Assembly: GCF_902374955.1 (NCBI RefSeq)
Contig: NZ_CABKRX010000027.1
Span: 1 to 50,191 of the forward strand
Source: Bacillus massilioanorexius
GTDB lineage: Bacteria > Bacillota > Bacilli > Bacillales > DSM-1321
Reading direction: 5' to 3'
Length of the DNA: 50,191 bases
The position numbers and the translations under genes are program-made. Positions 16,229 through 24,986 of this stretch are shown here, in pieces; position 1 is the first letter of the stretch, and each line of letters starts with the position of its first letter. Below the pieces are notes generated by a model. It saw only the letters and a program-made list of their open reading frames with translations. It made no database searches and had not been told where the DNA came from.

Positions 16229-17623
16229 CTAATCATATTTTAAAGTAATTAACAACTTACTTCCTTTTAAAGTCTCTTTATTAGACTTTTTTAATCCCGG
16301 TAACCAAAGGATATCTTGATTGCCATCCTCAACAATTGGCCAAACTGCTCTTTCCTTTAAAGGTATTTTATGATCAATAAAAATATCCTTTATTTTCCTC
16401 GAACCATCCAACCCTTTTACTTGAATACGATCACCATTCTTCCTAGATCGAACAACTAAAGGTAACTTAAGCTGATCGGGATCTATGAAAAAAACATTAC
16501 TGCTTTGATTCTCATTTCCTTCTATGTATTTTGCTTGAATTCTACGTCCATTTGGAAGTAAAACTTCGCCAGGAATATGTAAATTAAAGAAATAGGGTTC
16601 TTGCTTCTGTTCATCAAATAGAAACGTACAAATATCGTACGATTTTTTGATTTTTAAGCCTGCTGGCAAATGTATTTCGCCGGATGGATGAGAACTCTGA
16701 ATAAGCTCAAAAACTGATTCAATATGAGCAGTGGATAATTGTTCGTGTCTTTCAAAATAAAGATAGTTTAATATTAGTTGAATAGCTCTCCTTTGTAAAG
16801 GCTTTGACATCATAAGAAACGAGCTAATTTGAATCTTTGAGTAATTTTTTTTCTTTGTCCAAAATTGATTCAACTTATCACTAGCTAAAGAAAGTAAATA
16901 CTCTTCATCTTCTAACAATTGTTCACTAAAACGTTGGAATTGCTCATGCACTTTCGGGTTTTCTTTTTTCAATACCGGTAGAACATTTAATCTAATTCTA
17001 TTTCTTGCATAAACAGGCTTTGCATTACTATAGTCTATTCTCGGATGCAAATTGTTATGTAAACAATACTCTTCTATTTCTTCTTTATTCGACCATAAAA
17101 AAGGTCTAATAATAACGTACGATGAAAAGTCCCTTTTCATCCTAATTCCTGCTCGTGCTGTACTAGTTGCTCCACGTGTTAATCTCATAAGAATCGTTTC
17201 TATTTGATCATCTCCGTGATGACCTAGAGCTAATTTAACTATATTATGTTTTTTCATAATCGCTTCATAAAAACGATAACGCAATTTCCTCGAAGCAGCT
17301 TGAGAATTTTCATTCGTTTGCTCTATGTATTCTGGTACGTTAATTCGCTTCCCTTCAAAAGGAATGTTTAAACCTTTACATATCTTCTCTACATAAAGAT
17401 AATCCTCATATGATTGCTCTCCTCTAAACATATGGTCGACATGAGCTACCACTAACTTCAAATTATAGCGTTTTTGGATACCATATAAGAAATGTAACAA
17501 TGCAAGTGAGTCAGGCCCCCCAGACACACCTATTAATACAGCATCACCATGTTCTAGTAACTGATACTTACGGATTGCTTGTTCTGCTTTTTTTTCAAGC
17601 ATCGAAAACTCCCTCTTACTCAA
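16229..17623 (-). CDS. tilS: tRNA(Ile)-lysidine synthetase
   Basis: Modifies C34 of the CAU-anticodon tRNA-Ile to lysidine, changing it from Met to Ile decoding; essential. The N-terminal PP-loop ATPase motif is GVSGGPDSLALLHF, near residues 33-46, and LGHHGDDQIETILMRL and RPFLW follow. The C-terminal TilS substrate-binding domains end with RSRKNGDRIQVKGLDGSRKIKDIFID-type sequence, quoted here only in part (RKIKDIFIDHKIP). The 464 aa are normal. It precedes hpt by 30 bp. Confidence 0.96.
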   Translation of the reverse strand: MSKREFSMLEKKAEQAIRKYQLLEHGDAVLIGVSGGPDSLALLHFLYGIQKRYNLKLVVAHVDHMFRGEQSYEDYLYVEKICKGLNIPFEGKRINVPEYIEQTNENSQAASRKLRYRFYEAIMKKHNIVKLALGHHGDDQIETILMRLTRGATSTARAGIRMKRDFSSYVIIRPFLWSNKEEIEEYCLHNNLHPRIDYSNAKPVYARNRIRLNVLPVLKKENPKVHEQFQRFSEQLLEDEEYLLSLASDKLNQFWTKKKNYSKIQISSFLMMSKPLQRRAIQLILNYLYFERHEQLSTAHIESVFELIQSSHPSGEIHLPAGLKIKKSYDICTFLFDEQKQEPYFFNLHIPGEVLLPNGRRIQAKYIEGNENQSSNVFFIDPDQLKLPLVVRSRKNGDRIQVKGLDGSRKIKDIFIDHKIPLKERAVWPIVEDGNQDILWLPGLKKSNKETLKGSKLLITLKYD

Positions 17624-17716
17624 TAAGCTTATTTACATATAAATGTATCTATACTATCTATAATTATATTCTAGCAATTGGAATATTCCAAAAGAAAAGG
17701 GAATTTCAAAGTAGTT

Positions 17717-18679
17717 TTACCCAATAATTTGAGCATATAAATATAGACCATATAAACAGCATACCAAAATAAGAATAAAAACGGTTTCCTTTAAGCCTCC
17801 TTTTTTTCTTTTTTTCTTATATACGTTTCTCGAGGAGGTAGGTTTCGCTTTTACATTCTTAAAAGTATTTGTTCCATTACTTTGTATCTGATTTAACAGG
17901 CTCATTCTCATTTCTTTAGCAGTTGCATATTTTCCTCTGATCGCTTTTTCTAAAATGTTTTGATATGGTACTAAACCAATAGTTGTTTGAATAACTTCTA
18001 GCAATTGATTTGGACTATTTTTTTGTTTAGAAAAACGATTTGGATAATAGACATTAATAAATATCATCGCAACAGCAAATAAATCATATGTAGGTTCAGC
18101 TTTTCTAGAGCCCTGCCCCCAATATCCTCGGTCAAAAAACTCTGTAAATTCTTTTACAGAACGCCCTATTACCGTAGTTCCTCCCATATCGACACACCGA
18201 ATTTTTTGTGCAGGGGAAGTTACAATAAGATTTTCAGGCTTTAAATCACCAAAAATCCAACCTTTATTATGCAATTCTCCCAAATCTGATAACAGTTGTA
18301 GCATCAATATTTCAATCCAGCCCTCGCCTTTCGCTCTAACAAAATCTAGTAATTCTTTCCCTTCAATATATTCCATAACATAAAACGGAATACAGTTTTC
18401 ACCTTTTATCCAATCATCACCATGGAATAAAGAAGGCCCGAGGGAAGACCCTTGGACCTTGGATAAGGATTTCAAGACGTTCATCTCCGAAGCGATGTTT
18501 GCATGATTATCACTTATTTTTAATGCTACGAATTTTTGATTAAACTCAGCAAGATAAACCGTTCCATTTGCTCCTGCCCCTAACTTACGCACAATTTTAT
18601 AAGAATGCTTATACCACTTTCCTATAATTGTTGTACCAGGAGTAATATTAAATGGAGTCTTCATAGTACTGTTCATCAT
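17717..18679 (-). CDS. yabT: Hanks-type Ser/Thr kinase YabT
   Basis: Sporulation-linked protein kinase; the B. subtilis homologue is activated by DNA. The 320 aa show a glycine loop (LGAGANGTVYLAE), VALK lysine, and catalytic loop GDLKPENLIV. DMGG occurs in place of the usual DFG, as in B. subtilis YabT, and APE-like KAEPTYDLFAVAM follows. A lysine/arginine-rich linker (KKKRKKGG) and a C-terminal transmembrane segment (about 298-318) follow, so the kinase is tail-anchored. The first ATG (18677-18679) overlaps the end of yabS by 32 nt and has AAGGAG upstream. Confidence 0.93.
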   Translation of the reverse strand: MMNSTMKTPFNITPGTTIIGKWYKHSYKIVRKLGAGANGTVYLAEFNQKFVALKISDNHANIASEMNVLKSLSKVQGSSLGPSLFHGDDWIKGENCIPFYVMEYIEGKELLDFVRAKGEGWIEILMLQLLSDLGELHNKGWIFGDLKPENLIVTSPAQKIRCVDMGGTTVIGRSVKEFTEFFDRGYWGQGSRKAEPTYDLFAVAMIFINVYYPNRFSKQKNSPNQLLEVIQTTIGLVPYQNILEKAIRGKYATAKEMRMSLLNQIQSNGTNTFKNVKAKPTSSRNVYKKKRKKGGLKETVFILILVCCLYGLYLYAQIIG

Positions 18680-19382
18680 TTCCCAGCATGCTCCTTAATG
18701 ATCGTTTTTTTTCAAAATATCTAAGTGCCTCACTAAGTGCAGGGCCAGTAGGAGTGATACCACCGGGTGTTAATTTTGAAAATATTTTAGACAATGAATC
18801 TAATTTCGGAGTCCAATCCAACAATTTTTCGACATCATTTTTTTTCCCGGGAAATATAAATACTGAAAAACGATTATTTCCTATTCGAGCATTCAAGCTA
18901 ATGGATAAATCTATTAACGACTCTTTTACCGTTGGCAATTTGTGTTTCATACTCGCGCTCGTATCTACTAAAACTAAAACTTCTAACTCTGATATTTCAC
19001 TTAACTCATCAACAACTTCGACAATCTCTCCTCTCTTATCAGGAGGTAGCTCTTCAATACTCGAATTTCTTCCAAGTATTTGTTTAAGTTCTTTATTAAC
19101 AACTCCTTGAATCGTAGTTGTCATTGCTTTTCTTGTTACCATTTGAACAGTTTGTGATAGAGCTTGTGAGTATACAATCTGGCTGACACCACCGCCAGCT
19201 GCAGCAATTGCTTCTATTTCTCTCATTCCTGACTCATCTATTGTGTCATTTTCCATTACACCAATTACATTTACAGTAATTCCTTGTTCTCTAGCTAATG
19301 CAGCCATCGCTGCAGGATCCGTACCTTTATTTGAACATCCATCAGTAATTAATAATATTTGCCTTAATGTACTAGATTGCAT
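18648..19382 (-). CDS. yabS: von Willebrand factor A domain protein YabS
   Basis: Contains two VWA-like sequences: an N-terminal LLITDGCSNKGTDPAAMAAL, and LVDTSASMKHKLPTVKESL with the metal-site DTSAS near residue 140. No signal peptide, so cytosolic. The start has GGAGGGAG at good spacing. Always beside the kinase gene yabT in Bacillus, and here it overlaps yabT, so the two proteins probably work together, perhaps with the VWA protein presenting a partner or substrate. Function is not known to me. Confidence 0.88.
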   Translation of the reverse strand: MQSSTLRQILLITDGCSNKGTDPAAMAALAREQGITVNVIGVMENDTIDESGMREIEAIAAAGGGVSQIVYSQALSQTVQMVTRKAMTTTIQGVVNKELKQILGRNSSIEELPPDKRGEIVEVVDELSEISELEVLVLVDTSASMKHKLPTVKESLIDLSISLNARIGNNRFSVFIFPGKKNDVEKLLDWTPKLDSLSKIFSKLTPGGITPTGPALSEALRYFEKKRSLRSMLGNDEQYYEDSI

Positions 19383-19499
19383 GTCAATCTCCCTCCTCAG
19401 CTAATTTGTTACCATCTTCGCCGATTTTGAAGGGATTTATACAATTTATCATTGAATTCATACAAATGAGAATGACTTTGGATACGCTCTATTCTTATC

Positions 19500-21968
19500 C
19501 TATTGTGCTTTTCTTTGCATAGCAGATATCGGAATAGATGACCATCTAGGAGTATTATGCTTAATCTTAGCTACTACCACTGTCATATCATCACCAATGT
19601 CTCCTCTCGTTCTAATGACTTCTTCTAACATTAAATCTGCTATTTCTTGTGGATCATCCGTTTGAAACTCTCGAATTTTTCGTTTAATCCACAATTCCAT
19701 ATTCTCAATATTTTTAGGCCCTTCAAAAATACCATCACTCATCATAATTAAAATATCTTCAGCCTTTAATTGTTCAGTTACTACATCTAAATCCACCTCT
19801 TCCATAAACCCAATCGGCAAATTACTGGACTCTATTTTTAACACCCGATCTCCTCTTTTTATAAAGCTCGGTGTGGAACATATTTTTAAAAACTTTGCTT
19901 TTGCATCTTGTAAATCAATCATGGCTAAATCTAAAGTTGAAAAAATTTCATCTGTCGTTCGTAGTGATAATATAGAATTGACGGATTTTATAGCAATTTT
20001 TTCTTCAATACCAGATAAAAGAATTTTCTTTAATAATTGAAGTGTTTCCATGCTTTCTAAATGGGCTCGTTCCCCATTGCCCATGCCATCACTAATAGCC
20101 ATTGCAAATTTACCAGCTCCAATTTCCATCATCGTATAACTATCTCCTGAAATAAGCCCTCCACCTTTAGCAGCATGAGCGCTTCCAGTACTTACGATAA
20201 ACTTTTGAATCGATCGAAAATTAGCAAAGCAATACCCAACTTGACTATCATAATCCTCGCTAGCTACAACAATATTTTCACCTAAAATATCCGATAGCAT
20301 AGGTGCTATCAGTTTCTCACACTCTCCTCTTCCTTTATAAAAAGGTAGTGTCATATCTATATCAATATTACCTTGCTCTAGACTATAAATTTCAACGTGA
20401 TCTAGCTGAACTCCAAAATCTCCAAGAGTTTCAAGAATTTGTTCTTCCTGAAGATGATGATTTTCTCTTTCTCTTTGAATTTCTTTGGCAAAATCATCCA
20501 TAACTTCAGATACTCCTCTTAGCTGATCCGCAACTAGTCTTCTACTATCTTTCACCTGCCTTTTCAATTTTTGATTTGCATGATAAAACGATAATTCATT
20601 AGAAATAGCAGCAGTAACCTGTTTTTCCTTTAGACAGTATTTATCCCAATCTCTTTCTGTTTTGTTCGATAACTGCCCGTTATTATTCAACTCAACCGCA
20701 ATATTACTCATTTTTTCATAGGTCATTTGAAAATTTTCCGCCCAGCACCTCTCCTTCCTAGGACATGTTTGGCATGTTTTTTCCGTGACATAACTCAGAA
20801 AGTAATCAAATTCTCTTACTTCCTCCTCCTCTTTATTCCATTCATCCATTTGTAAAAAACTGTTAGACAACGCTTCAAATACATTGGAAAATTGAGTAAC
20901 CCTTTGAGCTGTAACATCTCTCATCTTCCTCATATATTTTTGCTGTTCATTCGAATATTCAACTGTTCCAGGTATATGCTTAGCTACTTTTTCTATTAAA
21001 TAAGTAGGAGTTAACAGAAAAAGGAAAATAGCGAATAATGATTCGTACACCGTAATGGTTAGATTTGTATTCTCTTCACCATACAAACCAATCAATACAG
21101 TTGCGAGCAATAACCCAACAGAGACTCCAACTTTTTTTCCATCCTTTAATAAGCCACCCAATAATCCAGCAAAGGCTAATAAACTCATTTGAAATAGACT
21201 TGCTACACTTGCAAGACTAAATATTAATCCAGTTACGACCCCAACGGTTGAACCAATAGCTGCTCCTGCCGCTAGGCAAAAAACAAGAACTAAATAACGA
21301 GAGACAATATGTTCGAGAGACAAATCATACATGGTCCACCCGATTGTACCGCTCATAACAGAGGCTAATAATATAATGATACTAACTACTTCCTCTGTCT
21401 TTAATGATCGCGTTCTATTTTTAAAAGAAATCAATGGAATGCATTGTACAAAAATCAATGTAAGAATAAATGCTAAACCTGATTCAATTCCAATCATTAA
21501 GCCATCATATAGAAGCAATTTGCTTTCGAAAAGATAATGCATCATTAAATTAATAATTCCAAGAGATAAAAAAACATATAAAGATGCTACCTTAAATTGA
21601 GCAGGTAAAGATGGCTCTCTCGCCTTATACAAAATCATGAAGAAGATTGCAGCTGCAAAGATTGTTACGGCATTCATAAAATGAATAGTAGCTGCTCCTG
21701 CTAATAATCCAATTAATGCATACGGAGCTCTATTTCTTCTCAATACATATACAGCCGCAAAGAATGGAAGAGCGAATGGAGCGAGTTGAGATAATATTAG
21801 TGCTCTCCCCAATAAAAAACCAATTATTGTAAGAATAAAACCTCGATAAATGAGTAAGTTCTCTACTTTTTTTCTGATGTTATTCATCCAACTTTTGGTC
21901 TTTTCATGATCATAATTCAAGTGTACGTCCGAGACTGGCTCTATTATATTTCTTCCTATCTTTTCCAT
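19500..21968 (-). CDS. spoIIE: Stage II sporulation protein E (PP2C-type phosphatase)
   Basis: Dephosphorylates SpoIIAA to release sigma-F in the forespore and takes part in polar septation with FtsZ. The 822 aa have about ten hydrophobic membrane segments between residues 40 and 330. A middle regulatory/FtsZ-binding region contains a cysteine cluster (CQTCPRKERC), and the PP2C domain occupies about 590-810. The metal-binding motifs SGDSY and AISDGMGNGERA, and MSDGIFEG toward the C-terminus, are intact. It has its own Spo0A-type promoter and lies between yabS and the tRNA genes, as in B. subtilis. Confidence 0.97.
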   Translation of the reverse strand: MEKIGRNIIEPVSDVHLNYDHEKTKSWMNNIRKKVENLLIYRGFILTIIGFLLGRALILSQLAPFALPFFAAVYVLRRNRAPYALIGLLAGAATIHFMNAVTIFAAAIFFMILYKAREPSLPAQFKVASLYVFLSLGIINLMMHYLFESKLLLYDGLMIGIESGLAFILTLIFVQCIPLISFKNRTRSLKTEEVVSIIILLASVMSGTIGWTMYDLSLEHIVSRYLVLVFCLAAGAAIGSTVGVVTGLIFSLASVASLFQMSLLAFAGLLGGLLKDGKKVGVSVGLLLATVLIGLYGEENTNLTITVYESLFAIFLFLLTPTYLIEKVAKHIPGTVEYSNEQQKYMRKMRDVTAQRVTQFSNVFEALSNSFLQMDEWNKEEEEVREFDYFLSYVTEKTCQTCPRKERCWAENFQMTYEKMSNIAVELNNNGQLSNKTERDWDKYCLKEKQVTAAISNELSFYHANQKLKRQVKDSRRLVADQLRGVSEVMDDFAKEIQRERENHHLQEEQILETLGDFGVQLDHVEIYSLEQGNIDIDMTLPFYKGRGECEKLIAPMLSDILGENIVVASEDYDSQVGYCFANFRSIQKFIVSTGSAHAAKGGGLISGDSYTMMEIGAGKFAMAISDGMGNGERAHLESMETLQLLKKILLSGIEEKIAIKSVNSILSLRTTDEIFSTLDLAMIDLQDAKAKFLKICSTPSFIKRGDRVLKIESSNLPIGFMEEVDLDVVTEQLKAEDILIMMSDGIFEGPKNIENMELWIKRKIREFQTDDPQEIADLMLEEVIRTRGDIGDDMTVVVAKIKHNTPRWSSIPISAMQRKAQ

Positions 21969-21995
21969 TGATTCCTCTCCTATCCAACTTGGTTT

Positions 21996-22021
21996 CTAGT
22001 ATTTTTTATTATAAATACTAG
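21996..22021. repeat. Inverted repeat over the spoIIE -10
   Basis: CTAGTATTT and AAATACTAG form perfect 9-bp arms around an 8-bp centre that contains most of the -10 element. It could be an operator or form a cruciform. Because it flanks the likely transcription start, only part would be in the mRNA. Confidence 0.55.
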
Positions 22022-22073
22022 AATGTAGTTTTTTTGTCGTAATCTAGAAATGAAATCCAAGAATTGTTCGACG
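22008..22073 (-). promoter_or_regulatory. spoIIE promoter with Spo0A boxes
   Basis: On the minus strand the -10 is a perfect TATAAT (22008-22013). A -35-like ACGACA (22035-22040) lies 21 bp away rather than 17. That wide spacer is the hallmark of Spo0A-activated sigma-A promoters such as spoIIE of B. subtilis. Two near-consensus 0A boxes (TGNCGAA) are visible: TGTCGTA at 22035-22041 on the plus strand, overlapping the -35, and CGTCGAA on the minus strand at 22067-22073. Spo0A control is inferred from these matches and the known gene. Confidence 0.72.
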
Positions 22074-22240
22074 GATTTCTAGACATTAAGGCAATTACAA
22101 ACATAATGAGGAGTTTAAGTTCCACCAATCGAAACTTATCTTTAAAAGAAATAGAGAAATTTATCTTTTTATACAAGAAAAAAGCTGGAATATTTATTTA
22201 AAAGTTGGTTTTCTCATGCTTTGTCAAATAATGAGTATAT

Positions 22241-22352
22241 GAGCCGAGTAACTTTCCATGAGGCGAGCGATAAGCACCCTCGGTTCAGTGTTTGTGAGGG
22301 CTCACCTATCCAACTGCTCCCACAGGAGTCTCTCCTCTTACGCTCCAATCAC
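22241..22352 (-). repeat. Structured intergenic repeat, copy B
   Basis: A GC-richer island between the tRNA genes and spoIIE. On the minus strand it reads GATTGGAGCGTAAG, then GAGACTCCTGTGGGAGCA, then GTGAGCCCTCAC (palindromic), then GCTCGCCTCATGG. The core matches copy A near 13410. It also fits the general plan I remember for a widespread Bacillaceae intergenic repeat (TTGGAGCG, GACTCCTGCGGGAGCA, GAGGCTCACGG, GCGAG). It is degenerate and codes for nothing. The rest of the gap (22074-22240 and 22353-22570) shows no recognised feature. Confidence 0.6.
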
Positions 22353-22570
22353 CCTTTTTATTGGGAATTGAAAACAGCCATTAAAAAGAGCCATTATTCA
22401 CCCTTGTTACGGAAATAATTAAGGAGAGAAAATACCATAAAACAGTTCAGGAGGAATAGATGTTTTGAAAAGGCTAATGAACCTCTCATAAAAAAAGCAT
22501 TTCTCATTCATCTCACAGAAGAAATAACCAGAGATTAAAAATAAGAAAAATGCAACTTTTTGTTTTTCCA

Positions 22571-22599
22571 TTGACAAACAATTACCTGCTATGTAAGAT
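22571..22599 (+). promoter_or_regulatory. tRNA promoter
   Basis: A perfect TTGACA (22571-22576), a 17-bp spacer and TAAGAT (22594-22599), ending 33 bp before tRNA-Met on the plus strand. Confidence 0.65.
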
Positions 22600-22632
22600 A
22601 TAAATTGTGCTTCGAAGTTATATTAGTAAAAT

Positions 22633-22709
22633 GGCGGTGTAGCTCAGCTGGCTAGAGCATTCGGTTCATACCCGAAAGGTCGTGGGTTCAACTCCCTCCG
22701 CCGCTACCA
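22633..22709 (+). tRNA. trnM: tRNA-Met (CAT), elongator
   Basis: A 77-nt cloverleaf with encoded CCA. The D arm is AGCTCAGCTGGCTAGAGC, the anticodon CAT lies in CGGTTCATACCCG, and the T arm contains GGGTTCAACTCCC. The acceptor begins GGCGGTG and ends CGCCGCTA-CCA. The pattern matches the B. subtilis elongator tRNA-Met at the same map position, between spoIIE and yabR. Confidence 0.96.
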
Positions 22710-22720
22710 TATTACTTAAT

Positions 22721-22792
22721 GGCCCGTTGGTCAAGCGGTTAAGACACCGCCCTTTCACGGCGGTAACACGGGTTCGAATCCCGTACGGGTCA
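22721..22792 (+). tRNA. trnE: tRNA-Glu (TTC)
   Basis: A 72-nt cloverleaf without encoded CCA. The anticodon TTC is in the stem-loop CCGCCCTTTCACGGCGG, the T arm is ACGGGTTCGAATCCCGT, and the acceptor GGCCCGT pairs with ACGGGTC. It follows tRNA-Met by 11 nt, so both come from one transcript, as in B. subtilis. Confidence 0.96.
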
Positions 22793-22796
22793 TCTC

Positions 22797-22832
22797 AAAA
22801 AACACCAGATAATATTTCTGGTGTTTTTTTTA
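22797..22832 (+). terminator. tRNA operon terminator
   Basis: The stem AAAAAACACCAGA / TCTGGTGTTTTTT with a long T-run directly follows tRNA-Glu. Farther on, a second bidirectional hairpin, AAAAAGCC...GGCTTTTT, lies at about 22874-22917. Confidence 0.9.
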
Positions 22833-22971
22833 TATACAAAAATAGTTATATATCAAAATACCTTGCATATATAAAAAAAGCCGCCCAATGTTTTTGTTCT
22901 TTTTTGGAAGGCTTTTTAATCGCAATAACATGCTCTGTTCGGATCGTCCGATATTTTTAAATTCCACATAA

Positions 22972-23007
22972 TAAAAATAGACAAGGCTTCAACTAGCACT
23001 TGTCTAT
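22972..23007 (-). terminator. yabR terminator
   Basis: The stem ATAGACAAG / CTTGTCTAT is followed by TTTTATT on the minus strand, 65 bp past yabR. It prevents head-on collision with the tRNA transcript. Confidence 0.8.
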
Positions 23008-23071
23008 CGATATCAAACGTTTCTATTTATCTAAAGGAAAAACCGCTATCGATTTTTAACAGCAGCAAGTA

Positions 23072-23521
23072 TTAGCCACGTCGACCGCCTCGTCCTCCTC
23101 TTTTCGTTTCCGTGCTTCGCTTAAGTGTAGATAAACGATCTTCGCTATCTTTTAAAAACTTAGCCATTTTTTGCTCGAAAGTTTCTTTTGGTGCACGAGC
23201 ATTGTCTCTTGAACGAAAATTATCTCGAGAACGATTATCCCCTCGACCATGACGTTGTGGGCGCGGTTGATGAGTTTGCTCAGGACGATCTTTCGCTTTT
23301 TTTATAGAAAGACCAATTTTTCCATCTTTCTCTACGTTTATTACTTTTACTTCAACTTGGTCACCAACTTTTAAGTGCTCGTTAATGTCCTTGACGTAGT
23401 TATCTGCAACTTCACTAATGTGAACAAGTCCTGTAGTCCCCTCAGACAATTCAACGAACGCCCCAAATTTAGTAATGCCTGTTACTTTCCCTTGTAACTT
23501 GCTGCCTACTTCGATTGACAT
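23072..23521 (-). CDS. yabR: S1 RNA-binding domain protein YabR
   Basis: A 149-aa protein with one S1 domain at residues about 4-73 (GKVTGITKFGAFVELSEGTTGLVHISE), followed by a low-complexity, Arg/Gly/Asn-rich linker and a basic C-terminal RGGRGGRRG tail. It is likely an RNA- or ribosome-associated protein; the exact role is unknown to me. Homologues of about 130 aa follow divIC throughout Bacillus, so the extra length is in the linker. Confidence 0.9.
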   Translation of the reverse strand: MSIEVGSKLQGKVTGITKFGAFVELSEGTTGLVHISEVADNYVKDINEHLKVGDQVEVKVINVEKDGKIGLSIKKAKDRPEQTHQPRPQRHGRGDNRSRDNFRSRDNARAPKETFEQKMAKFLKDSEDRLSTLKRSTETKRGGRGGRRG

Positions 23522-23601
23522 AAAAAAAATGTTCCTCCTTAAATTTTAAAAAAATCATACATAGTTTATATTATAACGAAAATAAAAAATCTGTGTCAAC
23601 A

Positions 23602-23988
23602 TTAGTCCTCTTTATCTTTCTTTTTTGGAAGATTAAAAATAACCTCCCCTTTATTAGATAAAAAATAATCTCTTCTAGCAATTTTCGCTATGTATTCATC
23701 ATCATTTAATTTTACGATTTCTTCTTCTAACATTTTTTGATCTTTTTGAAGAGAGGCTAATTTCTTTTCAACCTTGCTTTTTTCTTCGGATTTCTTTTCA
23801 ATTGCAGCTGATTGCGAAAGTAAAGTCGAAATGGTTACAACTGAAAGAACTAACACACAAATTCCAAGAACTGTAAGACGGCGAATTAAACCGCGTTTTC
23901 TTTTGGCTTTCTGCATTTGGCTTTTTTCACGCTGCTCTACATAGGTTGATTGGATTTTAGCCACTTTTCTTTCCTTCAAGCTACCCAT
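23602..23988 (-). CDS. divIC: Cell division protein DivIC
   Basis: Bitopic membrane protein of the divisome that works with FtsL and DivIB. It has a basic cytoplasmic N-terminus (KAKRKRGLIRR), a single membrane segment (about residues 41-62) and an extracytoplasmic coiled coil (KKSEEKSKVEKKLASLQKDQ). The conserved tail DDEYIAKIARRDYFLSNKGEVIF follows in part as YIAKIARRDYFLS. I choose the ATG at 23986-23988, 8 nt from AAGGAG, giving 128 aa; the GTG three codons upstream touches the ribosome site. Confidence 0.95.
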   Translation of the reverse strand: MGSLKERKVAKIQSTYVEQREKSQMQKAKRKRGLIRRLTVLGICVLVLSVVTISTLLSQSAAIEKKSEEKSKVEKKLASLQKDQKMLEEEIVKLNDDEYIAKIARRDYFLSNKGEVIFNLPKKKDKED

Positions 23989-24001
23989 TTCGCTCACTCC
24001 T

Positions 24002-24631
24002 TTAATCCTTTTTCTTCCATTTTTCTATTACGTTCGTTATATAATTCTTTATTTTTATGAAAAATCCTTTAATTTGATTATATAACTTCTCTAATTTATT
24101 TGTGAAAACTTCCGGAAATAATTTATAAATTTGCCTTATAATCCACACAATTGGTGCAAAAGTAACCTTTATAACAATGATTATGACCCTTACACAAAAA
24201 CGAACAAGAGCCAAAAGACCCTTTAATACTATTTTCACTAAAAAAAATAGAAATGTAAATATACCTATAATCGGCTTTATAAGAATAACATTTCCAAGTT
24301 TTTTTATAAACCTTATAGTATGGAGTACAAAGGAAATAATCACCTTCAAGATGAACATATAACTCTTTTTAAATAAAGCTTGATAAGCCGCAAAACCACA
24401 TAAAAGAGCCAAAAAAGAATAAAAACGTAATTCACCTTGATTCACACGAAATAGAATATAGAATATAAACAAAGCTTGAAAAGTCCAAAATAACAAATCA
24501 TGAATAAAAACCAACCATCTGCTTCTTTTGGGTCTCTTCAGAAATAACTGGTAAGTATCTAAAGAAGCACCGAAGTAGCTCCCCATCCCAATCATTGCAA
24601 TTAAAGTGTAGAATTGAGTTGTAAGCGTCAT
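24002..24631 (-). CDS. yabQ: Spore cortex protein YabQ
   Basis: Membrane protein of the mother cell needed for spore cortex formation in B. subtilis. The 209 aa contain four to five hydrophobic helices in the first 150 residues and a very basic C-terminal tail (KIKNYITNVIEKWKKKD). It overlaps yabP by 4 nt (ATGA), so translation is coupled. The N-terminal half (MIGMGSYFGASLDTYQLF) is the conserved part; the rest is low in sequence conservation. Confidence 0.9.
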   Translation of the reverse strand: MTLTTQFYTLIAMIGMGSYFGASLDTYQLFLKRPKRSRWLVFIHDLLFWTFQALFIFYILFRVNQGELRFYSFLALLCGFAAYQALFKKSYMFILKVIISFVLHTIRFIKKLGNVILIKPIIGIFTFLFFLVKIVLKGLLALVRFCVRVIIIVIKVTFAPIVWIIRQIYKLFPEVFTNKLEKLYNQIKGFFIKIKNYITNVIEKWKKKD

Positions 24632-24939
24632 TTGAACAACTTACCAAAGAAACCTTTGGCTTTGTCTCCTGAAGGTTCATCTACATATACAAGATCGTAG
24701 ATTTTTCCTTTAATCGTAACGATTCCACTATCGACATCAAGATTTTTCATTTGTAAATTTTCGCCTTTAATCGCTAAAAACCCCATGTTTGTCTCTAATA
24801 AAAATTCCTCGTTATCAAAACTTTCAACTTGTCTTACACCTGTTATTTCAAGAAGCTTACGCCCTTTCATGACAATATCATGTTCTGGATTACTTCCTCT
24901 TTGCTTCTGATCATTCTGTTCAAAATATTGGCTGCTCAT
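24628..24939 (-). CDS. yabP: Sporulation protein YabP
   Basis: Small mother-cell protein of the YabP/YqfC family, required for cortex assembly. The 103 aa carry the family core EHDIVMKGRKLLEITGVRQV and SFDNEEFLLETNMGFLAIKG. I choose the ATG at 24937-24939 with AGGAGG at 8-nt spacing; the frame extends upstream without a start of equal quality. It overlaps yabQ. A possible sigma-E -10 lies just upstream. Confidence 0.93.
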   Translation of the reverse strand: MSSQYFEQNDQKQRGSNPEHDIVMKGRKLLEITGVRQVESFDNEEFLLETNMGFLAIKGENLQMKNLDVDSGIVTIKGKIYDLVYVDEPSGDKAKGFFGKLFK

Positions 24940-24971
24940 ACTGGAACCTCCTGTACACACTTTTTTGTAAA

Positions 24972-24979
24972 AATGTATG
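24972..24979 (-). promoter_or_regulatory. Possible sigma-E -10 element for yabPQ
   Basis: CATACATT on the minus strand, 33 bp before the yabP start, fits the sigma-E -10 consensus CATACANT. I see no convincing -35 at the right distance, so this is tentative. yabP and yabQ are sigma-E genes in B. subtilis. Confidence 0.35.
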
Positions 24980-24986
24980 AAAGGAG

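Noticed and set aside
18688..19110. 140-aa plus-strand frame inside yabS
   Set aside because: Antisense shadow of yabS with no start signals or recognisable domain.
22221..22418. 65-aa plus-strand frame
   Set aside because: It lies across intergenic repeat copy B and reads its inverted repeats; no promoter or ribosome site.
22682..22960. 92-aa plus-strand frame over the tRNAs
   Set aside because: It starts inside tRNA-Met and covers tRNA-Glu and its terminator.
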